Of a DNA stretch of 64,000 nucleotides, positions 18,056 to 27,306 are shown piece after piece; the first letter of the stretch is position 1; the number at the start of each line of letters is the position of its first letter. The stretch is from the NCBI GenBank assembly GCA_023457435.1, contig JAEWLS010000035.1, positions 1 to 64,000 of the forward strand. The letters run 5' to 3'. The DNA comes from Pseudomonadota bacterium. Its GTDB lineage: Bacteria; Pseudomonadota; Alphaproteobacteria; Rhizobiales; Rhizobiaceae. The notes under the pieces were generated by a model. The model saw only the letters and a list, made by a program, of their open reading frames with translations, searched no databases and was not told where the DNA came from. The position numbers were made by a program, and so were the translations under genes.

Positions 18056-19093
18056 TCAGCCTTCCCTCGCGATCAGCCTGGCAGCCAGGCCGGACAGCAG
18101 CTTCACGGCTTGCGCGAAGTTTCGCGCCTTGTCAGGGTTCGACGCATTCCCGTCGAGCGCGCGCTTGTAGACGCCCTGGCAAATCGCCGCGAGACGGAAA
18201 AACGAGAACGCCAGATAGAAAGTCCAATTGCCGATGCCGGAAATCCCGCGTCTGCGGCAATACGCTTCGACATATTCTTCTTCGGTTGGCAGCCCGATCG
18301 CCTTGCGGTCGATACCGCCGAGGCCGCGGAATCCTGCCTCGTAAGGCAGGCGCCACTGCATGCATTGATAGGCGATGTCGGCGAACGGATGCCCAAGCGT
18401 CGACAGTTCCCAATCCAGGACCGCGACAACCCTGGATGAATCCTTGGCGAACATCACATTGTCGAGGCGAAAATCGCCATGGACAAGCGATGCACGGCCA
18501 TCGTCGGCAGGAAGGTTCCGCTCCAGCCACGCGATCAACGCCTCCATGTCGTCGACAATTTCGGTTTCCGACGCGCGATATTGGCTGGTCCATCGCGCCA
18601 ACTGGCGCTCGAAGTAGCTGCCCGGGCGGCCGTAGTCCGAGAGTCCGGCGCCTTCGACATCGACCTCATGAATCGCGGCAAGCGTCTCGACCATCGATGC
18701 GTAGATCGCCGCACGCTCTTCATTGCTTTCGATTTCCGGCAGGGCAGGATCCCAGAACACGCGGCCGTCGACAAACTCCATGACGTAGAACATACGGCCA
18801 AGCGGCGAGTCCTCGGCTGACAGGTGCAGAACCTGGGCGACCGGCACATCAGCTGAAGCCAGCGCCTTCAGGACCCGGTATTCGCGGTCGACCTGGTGCG
18901 CCGACTTAAGCAATTCTCCTGGCGGCTTGGCACGCAGCACATACTGCCCGCTGTTAGCATCCAGCCGATAAGTCGGATTGGATTGGCCAGCATCGAACTT
19001 GACGGCGCCGCTCAGCCCGCGAAAGCCCGGGACGTTGGCTTCGAGATAAGACCCGAGCGCGACGAGATCGAGCGCGTCGTCACGCCGGCTCAC
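18056..19093 (-). CDS. APH-fold acyl-CoA kinase, ACAD10/11 and LvaA type
   Basis: A 345-aa member of the aminoglycoside-phosphotransferase fold. It has the nucleotide loop DAGQSNPTY (34-42), a probable ATP-binding Lys56, the catalytic loop HGDFRLDN (205-212, Asp207) and the metal motif LDWELSTLGHP (226-236). The last two closely match the kinase domain of ACAD10/11 as I recall it. Those enzymes, and LvaA of Pseudomonas, phosphorylate 4-hydroxyacyl-CoA so that an acyl-CoA dehydrogenase homologue can eliminate phosphate. A GTG start overlaps the MaoC stop by four bases. An ACAD11-like partner is at 21201. The role is inferred from family and context. Confidence 0.88.
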   Translation of the reverse strand: MSRRDDALDLVALGSYLEANVPGFRGLSGAVKFDAGQSNPTYRLDANSGQYVLRAKPPGELLKSAHQVDREYRVLKALASADVPVAQVLHLSAEDSPLGRMFYVMEFVDGRVFWDPALPEIESNEERAAIYASMVETLAAIHEVDVEGAGLSDYGRPGSYFERQLARWTSQYRASETEIVDDMEALIAWLERNLPADDGRASLVHGDFRLDNVMFAKDSSRVVAVLDWELSTLGHPFADIAYQCMQWRLPYEAGFRGLGGIDRKAIGLPTEEEYVEAYCRRRGISGIGNWTFYLAFSFFRLAAICQGVYKRALDGNASNPDKARNFAQAVKLLSGLAARLIAREG

Positions 19094-19584
19094 CGCTCAA
19101 GCTCCGAGGGATCGACCTTGGAAAGTGTCAGCCAGGTGGCCGTCAGCGCCGGCTTTGCCGAGCCCTCGAGATCCACCGTCAGCTCATACACGAACTCGAC
19201 CCAGCCCGAGGGGCGCGGGTTCACCTTGGTGAGTGTGAAGCGGGCGCGAACGCGGGCGCCGGACCGTACCGGCGCGACGAAACGAATGCGGTCAAAACCC
19301 TGATTGACGCTCATCTCGGCGTTCTGCAGCGGGTGCAACGTCTCGTAGGCAAGCGTCGACAGGAGAGACAGTGTCAGGAAGCCGTGGGCGATGGTTCCGC
19401 CAAACGGCGTCTCGGCCGCGGCCCGAGCTGGATTCACATGGATGAACTGCCGATCGTCGGTCGCGTCGGCGAATTTGTCGATCATCTCCTGGGTCACCGT
19501 ACGCCAGGGCGATACGCCGACTTCCGTCCCAACCGCAGCTCGGATGGTCGACAGCGGCACGGGAGGTAGCTTGAAAATCTCCAT
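19090..19584 (-). CDS. MaoC-family dehydratase/hydratase
   Basis: A 164-aa hotdog-fold protein with the R-hydratase signature DATDDRQFIHVNPARA (about 40-55) and FGGTIAHGFLTLSL (about 61-74), including the Asp/His pair expected for enoyl-CoA hydration. MaoC proteins add water to 2-enoyl-CoA in the cytoplasm. It sits between an SDR gene and the APH-type kinase gene, in one leftward operon divergent from tetR. It would serve beta-oxidation of the enoyl-CoA made by the kinase/dehydrogenase pair. Confidence 0.92.
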   Translation of the reverse strand: MEIFKLPPVPLSTIRAAVGTEVGVSPWRTVTQEMIDKFADATDDRQFIHVNPARAAAETPFGGTIAHGFLTLSLLSTLAYETLHPLQNAEMSVNQGFDRIRFVAPVRSGARVRARFTLTKVNPRPSGWVEFVYELTVDLEGSAKPALTATWLTLSKVDPSELER

Positions 19585-19596
19585 GCCTGGCCGCGC

Positions 19597-20412
19597 TCAA
19601 TCCTCGAACAGGTGAACGTCATGCTGTACCGACTGGCCGCCGTCAATCGGCAGGATCGCGCCGGTAACGTATGCTCCGCCGCGGCCGCACAGATAGAGCG
19701 TGGCCGCGCCAATGTCTTCTGGACGCCCGATGCGGCCGAGCGGTACGCGTGAACCCGTCTCCGCCGCGAGTTCCGGCGTGGCGGTAACGAAAGCCATCAT
19801 GCGGCTCGGGAATGGTCCGGGCGCAAAGGCATTTACGGTGATCCGGCGCGACGCCAACTCGCCCGCGAGCGTGCGCGTAAGGTGATGCACCGCGGCCTTC
19901 GACGCGGTGTAGGCGTAGTTCCCGTCGGAAACCGGCTGGGAGCCCATTACCGAGCCGAGGTTTATCACACGCGCAGGATCGTCGTCGCTCGCCGCCGCCT
20001 CCAATTGCGGCAGAAGCTCTCGAGTCAGATGGAATAGACCGGTGACGTTGACGCCGAGGACCTTGGTCCAAGCGGAATAGGGGAACGTTTCTAACGTCGC
20101 GCCCCAGGCAACGCCTGCGTTGTTCACAAGGATATGCAGGCGATCGGTCCGCTCCCGCACCTGGCCAACCAGGGCGGCTATGCCCGCTTCTGTCGAAACA
20201 TCTCCCGCGAATCCCTCGGCGCTTCCCGGTGCACCGAGCTCATTGAGTTCGGCCGCCACCGCAATGCAAGCGTCGCCCTTGCGCGAAGCGATCAGGACGC
20301 GAGCTCCGCCCTGCACGAGGGCAGTTGCGACCATGCGGCCAATGCCGGTCGCAGCGCCGGTCACGAGGGCCGTTCTGCCCGTCACCGAGAACAGATTTTC
20401 GAAGTAGGCCAC
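19597..20412 (-). CDS. Short-chain dehydrogenase/reductase (SDR), first gene of leftward operon
   Basis: A 271-aa SDR. TGAATGIG is at 18-25, NNAG at 97-100, and the catalytic Ser154, Tyr168 and Lys172 are present. The C-terminus GGQSVQHDVHLFED is longer than the minimal family. I chose the GTG at 20412 because GGAGGAG lies five bases upstream; a GTG at 20427 would add five residues but swallow that ribosome site. It is the promoter-proximal gene of SDR-MaoC-kinase-SDR and faces tetR across 132 bases with a candidate operator. Confidence 0.9.
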   Translation of the reverse strand: MAYFENLFSVTGRTALVTGAATGIGRMVATALVQGGARVLIASRKGDACIAVAAELNELGAPGSAEGFAGDVSTEAGIAALVGQVRERTDRLHILVNNAGVAWGATLETFPYSAWTKVLGVNVTGLFHLTRELLPQLEAAASDDDPARVINLGSVMGSQPVSDGNYAYTASKAAVHHLTRTLAGELASRRITVNAFAPGPFPSRMMAFVTATPELAAETGSRVPLGRIGRPEDIGAATLYLCGRGGAYVTGAILPIDGGQSVQHDVHLFED

Positions 20413-20449
20413 CAGCGCTCCTCCCACAAGACATGCACGCGGTTGACAA

Positions 20450-20465
20450 CATACCCGGTAGTATG
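20450..20465. promoter_or_regulatory. Candidate TetR operator in divergent promoter region
   Basis: CATAC and GTATG form a perfect inverted repeat around six bases, with an inner TACCCGGTA. TTGACA at 20443-20448 lies directly beside it. It sits between the SDR gene (leftward) and tetR (rightward), as expected for autoregulation and control of both arms. Binding is inferred. Confidence 0.55.
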
Positions 20466-20544
20466 CACTCCCTCAAGCGCCGGCGACGAGATGATCGAGC
20501 CGTGCGGAAAAGGCCGCGGAGACGGCTCGGGAGGATTGCCGCGC

Positions 20545-21204
20545 ATGGCATCTCAGCTGCGCACCATGGGCGTTCGGGAGAATTCTTCCGACGATTCGCG
20601 GAGTGACATACTAGCCGCGGCGGCGCGCTGCTTCATGGAACGCGGCTATGCGCAGACGTCTATAGACGACGTCGCGCGGAGCCTTGGAGCCACCAAGGGC
20701 CGCATCTATCATCACTTCCCATCGAAGGGCGATCTGTTTGCCGCGGTCTTCCGCGCCGGCATGGACATGAACCACGCCGCAGTCGAGCCGCTGTCGGGAC
20801 TTTCCGGACCGGCGCTGCCGCGCTGGCGACTTATGGCCATGGCTCACGTCTTGCAGATGATGGTGACAAAGCCTTTCCAGCGCGCCGTCTGGATCGGCGT
20901 CGAAATGCATCTCGCAGGTGCCACTACGCCGGAGCAGCGCACCGTGTTCGCCGAGCTCCTCGACTACCGCACCCGCTACGGCAACCTTTTCCGCTCGACG
21001 CTGCTGCAAGGCCGCGACGAGGGTGTCTTTTCCTTCGACGATCTGTCCATCACCAACCAGCTGATGTTCATGACGCTCAATTCGCCCATCTTCTGGTACT
21101 CGCCGCGCACCGGCGAGACGCGTGCCGACACCGAAAGGTTGGCAGCGTCGGTGGTCGACTACGCGCAAGGTGGGCTGGTGTTCCAACAGGGAGTAGCGGC
21201 ATGA
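20545..21204 (+). CDS. TetR family transcriptional regulator
   Basis: A 219-aa repressor-type protein. The N-terminal helix-turn-helix is clear: ILAAAARCFMERGYAQTSID then VARSLGATKGRIYHHFPSKGDL (about residues 22-64). The C-terminal part is the variable ligand domain. The ATG at 20545 has GGGAGGA upstream; Met8 is an alternative. It overlaps the acyl-CoA dehydrogenase gene by four bases, so regulator and catabolic genes form one transcript. The likely inducer is an acyl-CoA or related acid of the pathway, by analogy with other TetR regulators of acid catabolism. Confidence 0.93.
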   Translation: MASQLRTMGVRENSSDDSRSDILAAAARCFMERGYAQTSIDDVARSLGATKGRIYHHFPSKGDLFAAVFRAGMDMNHAAVEPLSGLSGPALPRWRLMAMAHVLQMMVTKPFQRAVWIGVEMHLAGATTPEQRTVFAELLDYRTRYGNLFRSTLLQGRDEGVFSFDDLSITNQLMFMTLNSPIFWYSPRTGETRADTERLAASVVDYAQGGLVFQQGVAA

Positions 21205-22436
21205 GCATGGACCTGGGGATGACGGAGCGGCTGAGGCCACTCCACCAACAGGTATCGCGCATGGTGCGCGAGGAGATCTTGCCGCTCGACGAGGAATTCC
21301 TTTCGGAGGTCGGCAAGGCCGGCGACCGCTGGGTCTACACCGCGCGCCAGACGGAGATTCTCGAGGGCTTGAAGGCCAAGGCGCGCGAGCGGGGGCTGTG
21401 GAACTTCTGGCTGACCGGTTCGGATCGCGGCTACGGTCTGACGACCGTCGAGTACGCTTATCTGGCGGAGGAGATGGGCAAGGCGCATCTCGGCGCTGAG
21501 ACCTTCAATTGCTCAGCGCCGGACACCGGGAACATGGAGGTGATCGAGCGCTACGGCGACGACGAGCAGAAGAGGCGCTGGCTGCAGCCGTTGCTCGATG
21601 GGAAGATCCGCTCTGCCTACCTGATGACCGAGCCGGACGTCGCCTCGTCGGACGCTACCAACATCTCGATGCGATGCGTGCGCGATGGCGATTCTTATGT
21701 GCTCGACGGCGAGAAATGGTGGTCGTCTGGCGCGGGCGACCCGCGCTGCGCCATCTACATCGTCATGGTGCGCACGGCGACGGATGGACCGAAGCATCAG
21801 CAGCATTCAATGATCTTCGTACCCGCCGACACGCCGGGGATCACCAAACTCAGGGCCATGACTGTCTACGGCGACGACGACGCGCCCCACGGTCATCTGC
21901 ACCTTAAGTTCGAGAACGTCAGGATCCCGGCCGGTAACGTGATCCTCGGCGAAGGCAGGGGTTTCGAGATCGCGCAGGGCCGCCTCGGCCCTGGCCGCAT
22001 CCACCACTGCATGCGTGCCATCGGCCAGGCCGAAATGGCGCTGGAATCGATGTGCCGACGCTCGATGCGGCGCGAGGCGTTCGGGAAGCCGCTGGCGCAG
22101 CTCGGCGCGAACTACGACATCATCGCCGAGTGCCGGATGGAAATCGAGCAGGCGCGGCTGCTCTGCCTCAAGGCGGCATGGATGATGGACAAAGGCGACG
22201 CGCGCGCTGCGGCGCCATGGATCAGCCAGATCAAGGTGGTGGCACCCCGTGTGGCGCTAAAAGTGACCGACGAGGCGATCCAGATGCATGGCGGGCAGGG
22301 GATTTCGCAGGATACGCCACTGGCGCGGGCGTGGACGCATCTGCGCACATTGCGGCTCGCTGACGGGCCGGACGCCGTACACCGCCGTCAGGTGGCTCGC
22401 GCCGAGCTCGCCAAGTACACGCAGCAGGAGGTGTGA
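21201..22436 (+). CDS. Acyl-CoA dehydrogenase, ACAD11-like
   Basis: A 411-aa flavoprotein of the acyl-CoA dehydrogenase family. FAD-binding features include YLMTEPDVASSDATN (about residues 134-148) and the C-terminal MHGGQGISQDTPLA. The end RTLRLADGPDAVH closely resembles the RLADGPDEVH of ACAD11 as I recall it, and places Asp where medium-chain dehydrogenases have the catalytic Glu. With the separate APH-type kinase at 18056 it reconstitutes the two domains of ACAD10/11. It could eliminate phosphate from a 4-phosphoacyl-CoA or act as an ordinary dehydrogenase. Coupled by ATGA overlap to tetR and to the next gene. Confidence 0.92.
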   Translation: MSMDLGMTERLRPLHQQVSRMVREEILPLDEEFLSEVGKAGDRWVYTARQTEILEGLKAKARERGLWNFWLTGSDRGYGLTTVEYAYLAEEMGKAHLGAETFNCSAPDTGNMEVIERYGDDEQKRRWLQPLLDGKIRSAYLMTEPDVASSDATNISMRCVRDGDSYVLDGEKWWSSGAGDPRCAIYIVMVRTATDGPKHQQHSMIFVPADTPGITKLRAMTVYGDDDAPHGHLHLKFENVRIPAGNVILGEGRGFEIAQGRLGPGRIHHCMRAIGQAEMALESMCRRSMRREAFGKPLAQLGANYDIIAECRMEIEQARLLCLKAAWMMDKGDARAAAPWISQIKVVAPRVALKVTDEAIQMHGGQGISQDTPLARAWTHLRTLRLADGPDAVHRRQVARAELAKYTQQEV

Positions 22437-23404
22437 TGAAGGCGATCGTCGCCCGCGACTTCGCGCCTCTGAACGCGCTCGAATATGCCGACTGGCCAGA
22501 GCCGGTGCCGGCGGCGGACGAGATCGTGATCGAGGCCGAGGCGATAGGGGTGAACTTTCCAGACGGGCTGGTCGTCCAGGGCCTCTACCAGGTGAAGCCA
22601 CCGGTGCCGTTCGTCCCAGGCATGGAGGTTGCGGGCAAGGTCGTTGCCGTCGGCGCGGGTGTGAAAAACTTCAAGGTCGGCGAGCGCGCCGGGGCGCTCG
22701 GCACGGTCGGCGCCTATGCCGAGCGCGTCGCGGTCAGCGAAAAGGCTGCGATGAAGCTCCCCGACGGCATGCCGGCAGCAGACGCCACCGCATTGATGTG
22801 CGGCTACGGGACCTCGCATCATGCGCTCAAACAGCGGGCGCAAATCAAGGCGGGCGAAACGCTCGTCGTCCTCGGCGCCGCAGGGCTCACCGGGCTCGCC
22901 GCAGTGCAAATCGGCAAGGCCATGGGCGCCAGAGTGATAGCTGTGGCATCGTCGCCAGAAAAGCGCCGGCTCTGCAGCGAAGGCGGCGCCGACGAGGCGA
23001 TCGGCTACGACAATCTGCGCGAGGGACTCAAGTCGCTAACCGGCGGCAAGGGGGCCGACGTGGCATTCGACCCAGTCGGCGGCGGCGATTTCGACGCCGT
23101 GTCTCGCTCGATGGCCAGGGGCGGGCGGCTGCTCGTCGTCGGCTTCGCGTCCGGGACGATCCCGAAGTTTCCGGTGAATCTGGCGCTGGTGAAGGAATTC
23201 GCCGTGGTGGGCGTATTCTGGGGCAACTTCACGCGCGCCGAACCCGCAGTTTACGCCGAGAACATGCGCGAGCTCGTGGGGTGGTACACCGCCGGAAGAA
23301 TCAAGCCGCTTATCGAGGGCAGCTACAAGCTCGCGGATGCGGCCCAGGTGCTTGAACGCGTGATGAACCGCGGCGGAACCGGAAAGCTGGTGCTGGTGCC
23401 ATGA
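22433..23404 (+). CDS. Quinone-oxidoreductase-like MDR enzyme
   Basis: A 323-aa NADPH:quinone oxidoreductase family member (medium-chain reductase without structural zinc). The catalytic GroES-like part has IGVNFPDGLVVQGLY (about residues 38-52), and the cofactor motif is VLGAAGLTGLAAVQ (about 144-157). Such enzymes reduce enones or enoyl-CoA double bonds with NADPH. It overlaps both neighbours by four bases. The gene set suggests reduction of an unsaturated intermediate, but the true substrate is unknown. Confidence 0.9.
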   Translation: MMKAIVARDFAPLNALEYADWPEPVPAADEIVIEAEAIGVNFPDGLVVQGLYQVKPPVPFVPGMEVAGKVVAVGAGVKNFKVGERAGALGTVGAYAERVAVSEKAAMKLPDGMPAADATALMCGYGTSHHALKQRAQIKAGETLVVLGAAGLTGLAAVQIGKAMGARVIAVASSPEKRRLCSEGGADEAIGYDNLREGLKSLTGGKGADVAFDPVGGGDFDAVSRSMARGGRLLVVGFASGTIPKFPVNLALVKEFAVVGVFWGNFTRAEPAVYAENMRELVGWYTAGRIKPLIEGSYKLADAAQVLERVMNRGGTGKLVLVP

Positions 23405-24429
23405 CCATTCCCGAGAGCATGCTGGCGCTGATCCAGAAGCATGAAGGCTATGCCGCGACGCCTTCGGGTAGCACCCTCGAGGCGATGGAGCCGTATGTCG
23501 AGCTGGCAACGATCGCAGTGCCACAGCCACGCTCCGGGCAGGTGCTCGTGAAGGTGGCGCGCGGCGCGATCAACCCGTCCGATGTGATGTTCGTCAAAGG
23601 CCTGTATGGCCAGCCTCGGCGCAAGGGCATGGCAGCGGGCTTCGAAGGCTCCGGCACGGTGGTCGCCACCGGCACAGGGGCGGAAGCAATGGTAGGCCAG
23701 CGCGTCGCATTCATCGCGGCAGGCTCGGGCAGCTGGGCGGAGTACGCCCTCGTCGACGCTGCCATGGCGATCCCGCTGATGCGAGAGGTGTCCGACGAGG
23801 ACGGCGCGGCGATGATCGTGAACCCGCTCACCGCACTGGCGATGTTCGAGATCGTGCGGGTAGAAGGCGAGAAGTCCTTCGTTCTGACCGCAGGAGCGAG
23901 CCAGTTGTGCAAGCTGACGATCGGCGTGGCCCGCGACGAGGGCTTTCGTCCGATCGCCATCGTCCGCCGAGCCGATCAGATCGAGCCCCTCAAGCAACTC
24001 GGCGCGACGCATGTCCTCGACGCGACCTCGCCCGACTTCGCGATGGGCGTCGCCGCAGTGATGCGGGAAGAGAAGCCGCGCATCCTGCTCGATGCCAGCA
24101 CAGGGCCGGTCGCCTCAGCGATCTTCAATGCGATGGGCAGGCGGTCGCGATGGATCGTCTACGGGCGCCTGGATACGACCCCGACCGTGCTGCAGGAGCC
24201 GGGCCAGCTGATCTTTCAGCGCAAGCGCATCGAGGGATTCTGGCTTGCGGAGTGGCTTCGCGATGCAACTCCGGAGCAGAAACAGGCTGCAGGTATCGAG
24301 GCGCAGAAGCGTTTCGCCGACGGTCGCTGGAAGACCGATGTGACGGCGATCGTCCCCTTGAAGGAAGCGATGCGGCGCGTGCCCGAGGAGCTCGCGCGGC
24401 CCAACGGAAAGGTGTTCGTCGCGCCCTGA
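23401..24429 (+). CDS. MDR-family reductase, enoyl-reductase-like
   Basis: A 342-aa second medium-chain reductase. AINPSDVMFVKGLYGQPR (about 57-74) resembles mitochondrial-type 2-enoyl thioester reductases and crotonyl-CoA reductase relatives. The cofactor region TAGASQLCKLTIGVA (about 162-176) replaces the usual Gly-rich loop with Ala/Ser, which is unusual and may weaken nucleotide binding. It is the last of the tetR-ACAD-MDR-MDR overlap chain; 100 bases separate it from livH. Confidence 0.85.
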   Translation: MTIPESMLALIQKHEGYAATPSGSTLEAMEPYVELATIAVPQPRSGQVLVKVARGAINPSDVMFVKGLYGQPRRKGMAAGFEGSGTVVATGTGAEAMVGQRVAFIAAGSGSWAEYALVDAAMAIPLMREVSDEDGAAMIVNPLTALAMFEIVRVEGEKSFVLTAGASQLCKLTIGVARDEGFRPIAIVRRADQIEPLKQLGATHVLDATSPDFAMGVAAVMREEKPRILLDASTGPVASAIFNAMGRRSRWIVYGRLDTTPTVLQEPGQLIFQRKRIEGFWLAEWLRDATPEQKQAAGIEAQKRFADGRWKTDVTAIVPLKEAMRRVPEELARPNGKVFVAP

Positions 24430-24529
24430 ACGGTGACGACATCGTAGCTTGCCGTATGAGGCGGGCGGTGTAGGTTGAGACAAGCCGACGCGGCGAAGAT
24501 CGTGCGGCGAATTTGGGAGGAACGCGTCC

Positions 24530-25405
24530 TTGGACGTATTGCAGCTTGTCGTCAGCGGGCTAGCGAATGGTTGTGTTTACGGCCTGATCGCGCTCGGCTT
24601 CGTGCTGATCTACAAGGCGACGGAGGCCGTCAACTTCGCGCAGGGCGACTTCATGATGCTCGGCGCGTTCGTCTGTCTGGGCCTCACCAACGACGTCTTT
24701 CTCGGACTGCCGTTCTGGGTCTCGGTGCCGCTCGCCATCTTCATCATGGGCGCGTTCGGCTACGCGATAGACGCGCTGGTCATCCGGCGCATGTTCGGCC
24801 AGCCGCAGGTCTCGGTCATCATCCTGACCATCGCTCTCGGCTTCGTTCTGCGCTTCGCCGCCGGCGTCATCTGGGGGCATCAGCCCGTGTCGCTGGAATC
24901 GCCTATCGCGGGCCGGGACGTCCGCTTCGGCGGATTGGTGCTCGGCCTCGACGAGGTTTCGATCATCGTCGTCACGGTGCTGCTCACCGGAGCGCTCTAT
25001 TTCTACTTCAACCGGACCCGCCTGGGCGTGGCGATGCAGGCTGCGTCGCAGAACCAGCTCGCCGCCTACTACATGGGCATTCCGGTCAAACGGCTGAACT
25101 CACTGATCTGGGGTCTCGCCGGCGCGGTGGCAGCTGTCGCTGGCATCCTCTACGCGTCGAAAGGCTCCATCGAGCCTTCCATGGGCCTACTCGGCATCAA
25201 GGCTTTCGCGGCGGCGGTCATCGGCGGCTTCGGCTCTCTACCCGGCGCATTGCTCGGCGGCCTGGTCGTCGGCCTGATCGAGCCATTCGCGAGCCGCTAC
25301 ATGCCGTCCGGCTACTCGCAGATCATGCCATACCTGCTGTTGTTCCTGATCCTCGTGTTCAGGCCTCACGGTATCCTGGCCCAGGTCCACGCGAAGAAGG
25401 TCTGA
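24530..25405 (+). CDS. livH: Branched-chain-type ABC transporter permease LivH
   Basis: A 291-aa inner-membrane permease with about eight helices, the LivH N-terminus (SGLANGCVYGLIALGFVLIY) and the EAA-like stretch near AAVIGGFGSLPGALLGG (about 225-241). It starts with TTG after GGGAGG. It forms the pore with LivM. In this setting, between acyl-CoA enzymes and a CoA ligase, the substrate is more likely a carboxylic acid than an amino acid; such reassignment is known for Liv-type systems, but here it is an inference. Confidence 0.93.
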   Translation: MDVLQLVVSGLANGCVYGLIALGFVLIYKATEAVNFAQGDFMMLGAFVCLGLTNDVFLGLPFWVSVPLAIFIMGAFGYAIDALVIRRMFGQPQVSVIILTIALGFVLRFAAGVIWGHQPVSLESPIAGRDVRFGGLVLGLDEVSIIVVTVLLTGALYFYFNRTRLGVAMQAASQNQLAAYYMGIPVKRLNSLIWGLAGAVAAVAGILYASKGSIEPSMGLLGIKAFAAAVIGGFGSLPGALLGGLVVGLIEPFASRYMPSGYSQIMPYLLLFLILVFRPHGILAQVHAKKV

Positions 25406-25408
25406 GCC

Positions 25409-26509
25409 ATGCGCACCGTGTTCAAGACCAGCTACGACGCCGACATCAACCTGTTCAAGCATGGCGCCCAGGCGGGCTGGTACGCGGCGCTCCTCCTGCT
25501 TGCCATCGGCCTGCCGCTACTCTTCAACGACTTCTGGCTCGGCGAAACGACCAACATGCTGATCTGGGCGATCGCAGGCATGGGCCTGATGATCCTGGTC
25601 GGCCAGACCGGGCAGGCTAGCCTCGGCCACGCCGCGTTCCTCGCCGTCGGCTGCTACTCCAACGTGCTGCTTCAGGATCCGGTGGGACTGCCGTTCCTGC
25701 TCGCATTCCCGCTCGCGGGCCTGATCGCGGGCATTACCGGCTGGCTGCTCGCCTTTCCGATGGCGCGGCTGCACGGCATCTATCTCGCCATCGGCACCCT
25801 GGCGCTGTCGATACTGGCGGACGACCTCATCGTCATCGCGGAGCCGCTGACCAACGGCGTCGTGGGATTGTTCGCGCCGGACATCACGCTCTTCGGGCTC
25901 CAGGTGAACCGCTACGGAAATCCCTGGCTGTTCTACTGGGTGGTTCTTGCTGTCGCCGTCCTCGTTGTGCTCGGCTACCGAAACATCCTGCGCTCGCCTC
26001 TCGGGCGCTCCTTCGCAGCGGTGCGCGACTCGGAAGTTTCCGCCCGGGCCATGGGTGTCAACGTGGCGCGCACCAAGGCTATGTCCTTTGGCATATCGGC
26101 AGGCATTACCGGGCTCGCGGGCGCGCTGATGGGCCACTTTGCCGGCATTTTCAACAACGAGACCTTCAACATCATCATCTCGATCCAGCTGCTGCTGATG
26201 ATCGTGATTGGCGGGCTCGGCTCGATCCACGGTGCCTTCTTCGGCGCGATCATCGTGGCCATCCTGCCCCAGGCCATCGCGATCTCGCGCGACGCCGTCT
26301 CCAACGCGCTCGGAGGCGCCTCGGTCGCCATTCCAGGCATGGAAGCGGCGATTTTCGGCGTCATCCTGATCGCGTTCATCCTGTTCGAGCCGATGGGCAT
26401 CTACGGGCGGTGGATCAAGATCCGCACCTATTTCGAGTTGTTCCCCTTCTACCGGAAGGACATGTTCCGCAGGCAGCGGAGCTACCTGAAGACGGAGCGG
26501 ATGCGATGA
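25409..26509 (+). CDS. livM: Branched-chain-type ABC transporter permease LivM
   Basis: A 366-aa permease with about ten helices and the LivM hallmark GQASLGHAAFLAVGCYSN (about residues 68-85). The C-terminus is long and basic (FYRKDMFRRQRSYLKTERMR). It follows livH by three bases and overlaps livG by four (ATGA). It pairs with LivH to form the translocation channel. Confidence 0.94.
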   Translation: MRTVFKTSYDADINLFKHGAQAGWYAALLLLAIGLPLLFNDFWLGETTNMLIWAIAGMGLMILVGQTGQASLGHAAFLAVGCYSNVLLQDPVGLPFLLAFPLAGLIAGITGWLLAFPMARLHGIYLAIGTLALSILADDLIVIAEPLTNGVVGLFAPDITLFGLQVNRYGNPWLFYWVVLAVAVLVVLGYRNILRSPLGRSFAAVRDSEVSARAMGVNVARTKAMSFGISAGITGLAGALMGHFAGIFNNETFNIIISIQLLLMIVIGGLGSIHGAFFGAIIVAILPQAIAISRDAVSNALGGASVAIPGMEAAIFGVILIAFILFEPMGIYGRWIKIRTYFELFPFYRKDMFRRQRSYLKTERMR

Positions 26510-27306
26510 GCGCGCTGCTCGAAATCGACACCGTCACCCTTCGTTTCGGCGGCGTCACCGCCGTCAACAAGGTTTCCTTCAGCGTCGACGAAGGCGAGGT
26601 GTTCGCCCTGGTCGGGCCGAACGGTGCGGGCAAGTCGACACTCTTCAACCTCGTGTCGCGCTTCTACGACCCGGCGGAAGGCGATATCCGCTTCGACGGC
26701 AAGAGCATACTCGGCCGCCAGCCGCACGAGATCGCGCCACTGGGCATCGCGCGCACTTTCCAGAATATCGAACTGTTCGAGCATGCCAGCGTGCTTCAGA
26801 ACCTGCTGGTCGGGCGCCATCGTCACCGCCGTGGCAACCTCGTAACCGAGGCGCTGTTCACGCCCTTCGTGCGCGCCGAGGAGCGGCGCCACCGCGAGGC
26901 GGTCGAGAAGGTGATCGACTTCCTCGACCTGCAGCCTTACCGCGAGAAGTACATCGCCGGCCTTCCTTACGGGGTGCGCAAAGTGGTCGAGATGGGCCGC
27001 GCCCTGGCGCTGGAGCCGCGATTGCTGCTGCTTGACGAGCCGGCATCGGGTCTGTCGGTCGAGGAGACGCAGGATGTCGCCTTCTGGATCGAGGATATCA
27101 AGAGCCAGATGGGCATCACCGTGCTGATGGTCGAGCACGACATGCACCTCGTCGCATCGGTTTCGGACCGTGTCCTCGCGCTTGCCGACGGCAAGATGCT
27201 GGCGATGGGCACGCCGCGCGAGGTGCAAACGCATCCGAGGGTCGTCGAGGCCTATATCGGCTCCGCGGACCCGATGGACGGCGCGAAGGTGAGGGCGGGG
27301 GTATGA
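26506..27306 (+). CDS. livG: Branched-chain-type ABC transporter ATPase LivG
   Basis: A 266-aa ATPase. Walker A GPNGAGKST is at 37-45, the LivG-type signature LPYGVRK at about 153-159 and Walker B LLLLDEP at 173-179. The start at 26506 gives the ATGA overlap with livM and the normal N-terminus MSALLEID; an earlier in-frame start lies inside livM. It energises uptake together with LivF. Confidence 0.94.
   Translation: MSALLEIDTVTLRFGGVTAVNKVSFSVDEGEVFALVGPNGAGKSTLFNLVSRFYDPAEGDIRFDGKSILGRQPHEIAPLGIARTFQNIELFEHASVLQNLLVGRHRHRRGNLVTEALFTPFVRAEERRHREAVEKVIDFLDLQPYREKYIAGLPYGVRKVVEMGRALALEPRLLLLDEPASGLSVEETQDVAFWIEDIKSQMGITVLMVEHDMHLVASVSDRVLALADGKMLAMGTPREVQTHPRVVEAYIGSADPMDGAKVRAGV

Noticed and set aside
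22433..24429. The two adjacent MDR genes as a duplication
   Set aside because: They differ in length, cofactor loop and catalytic region, and show no more than family-level similarity.
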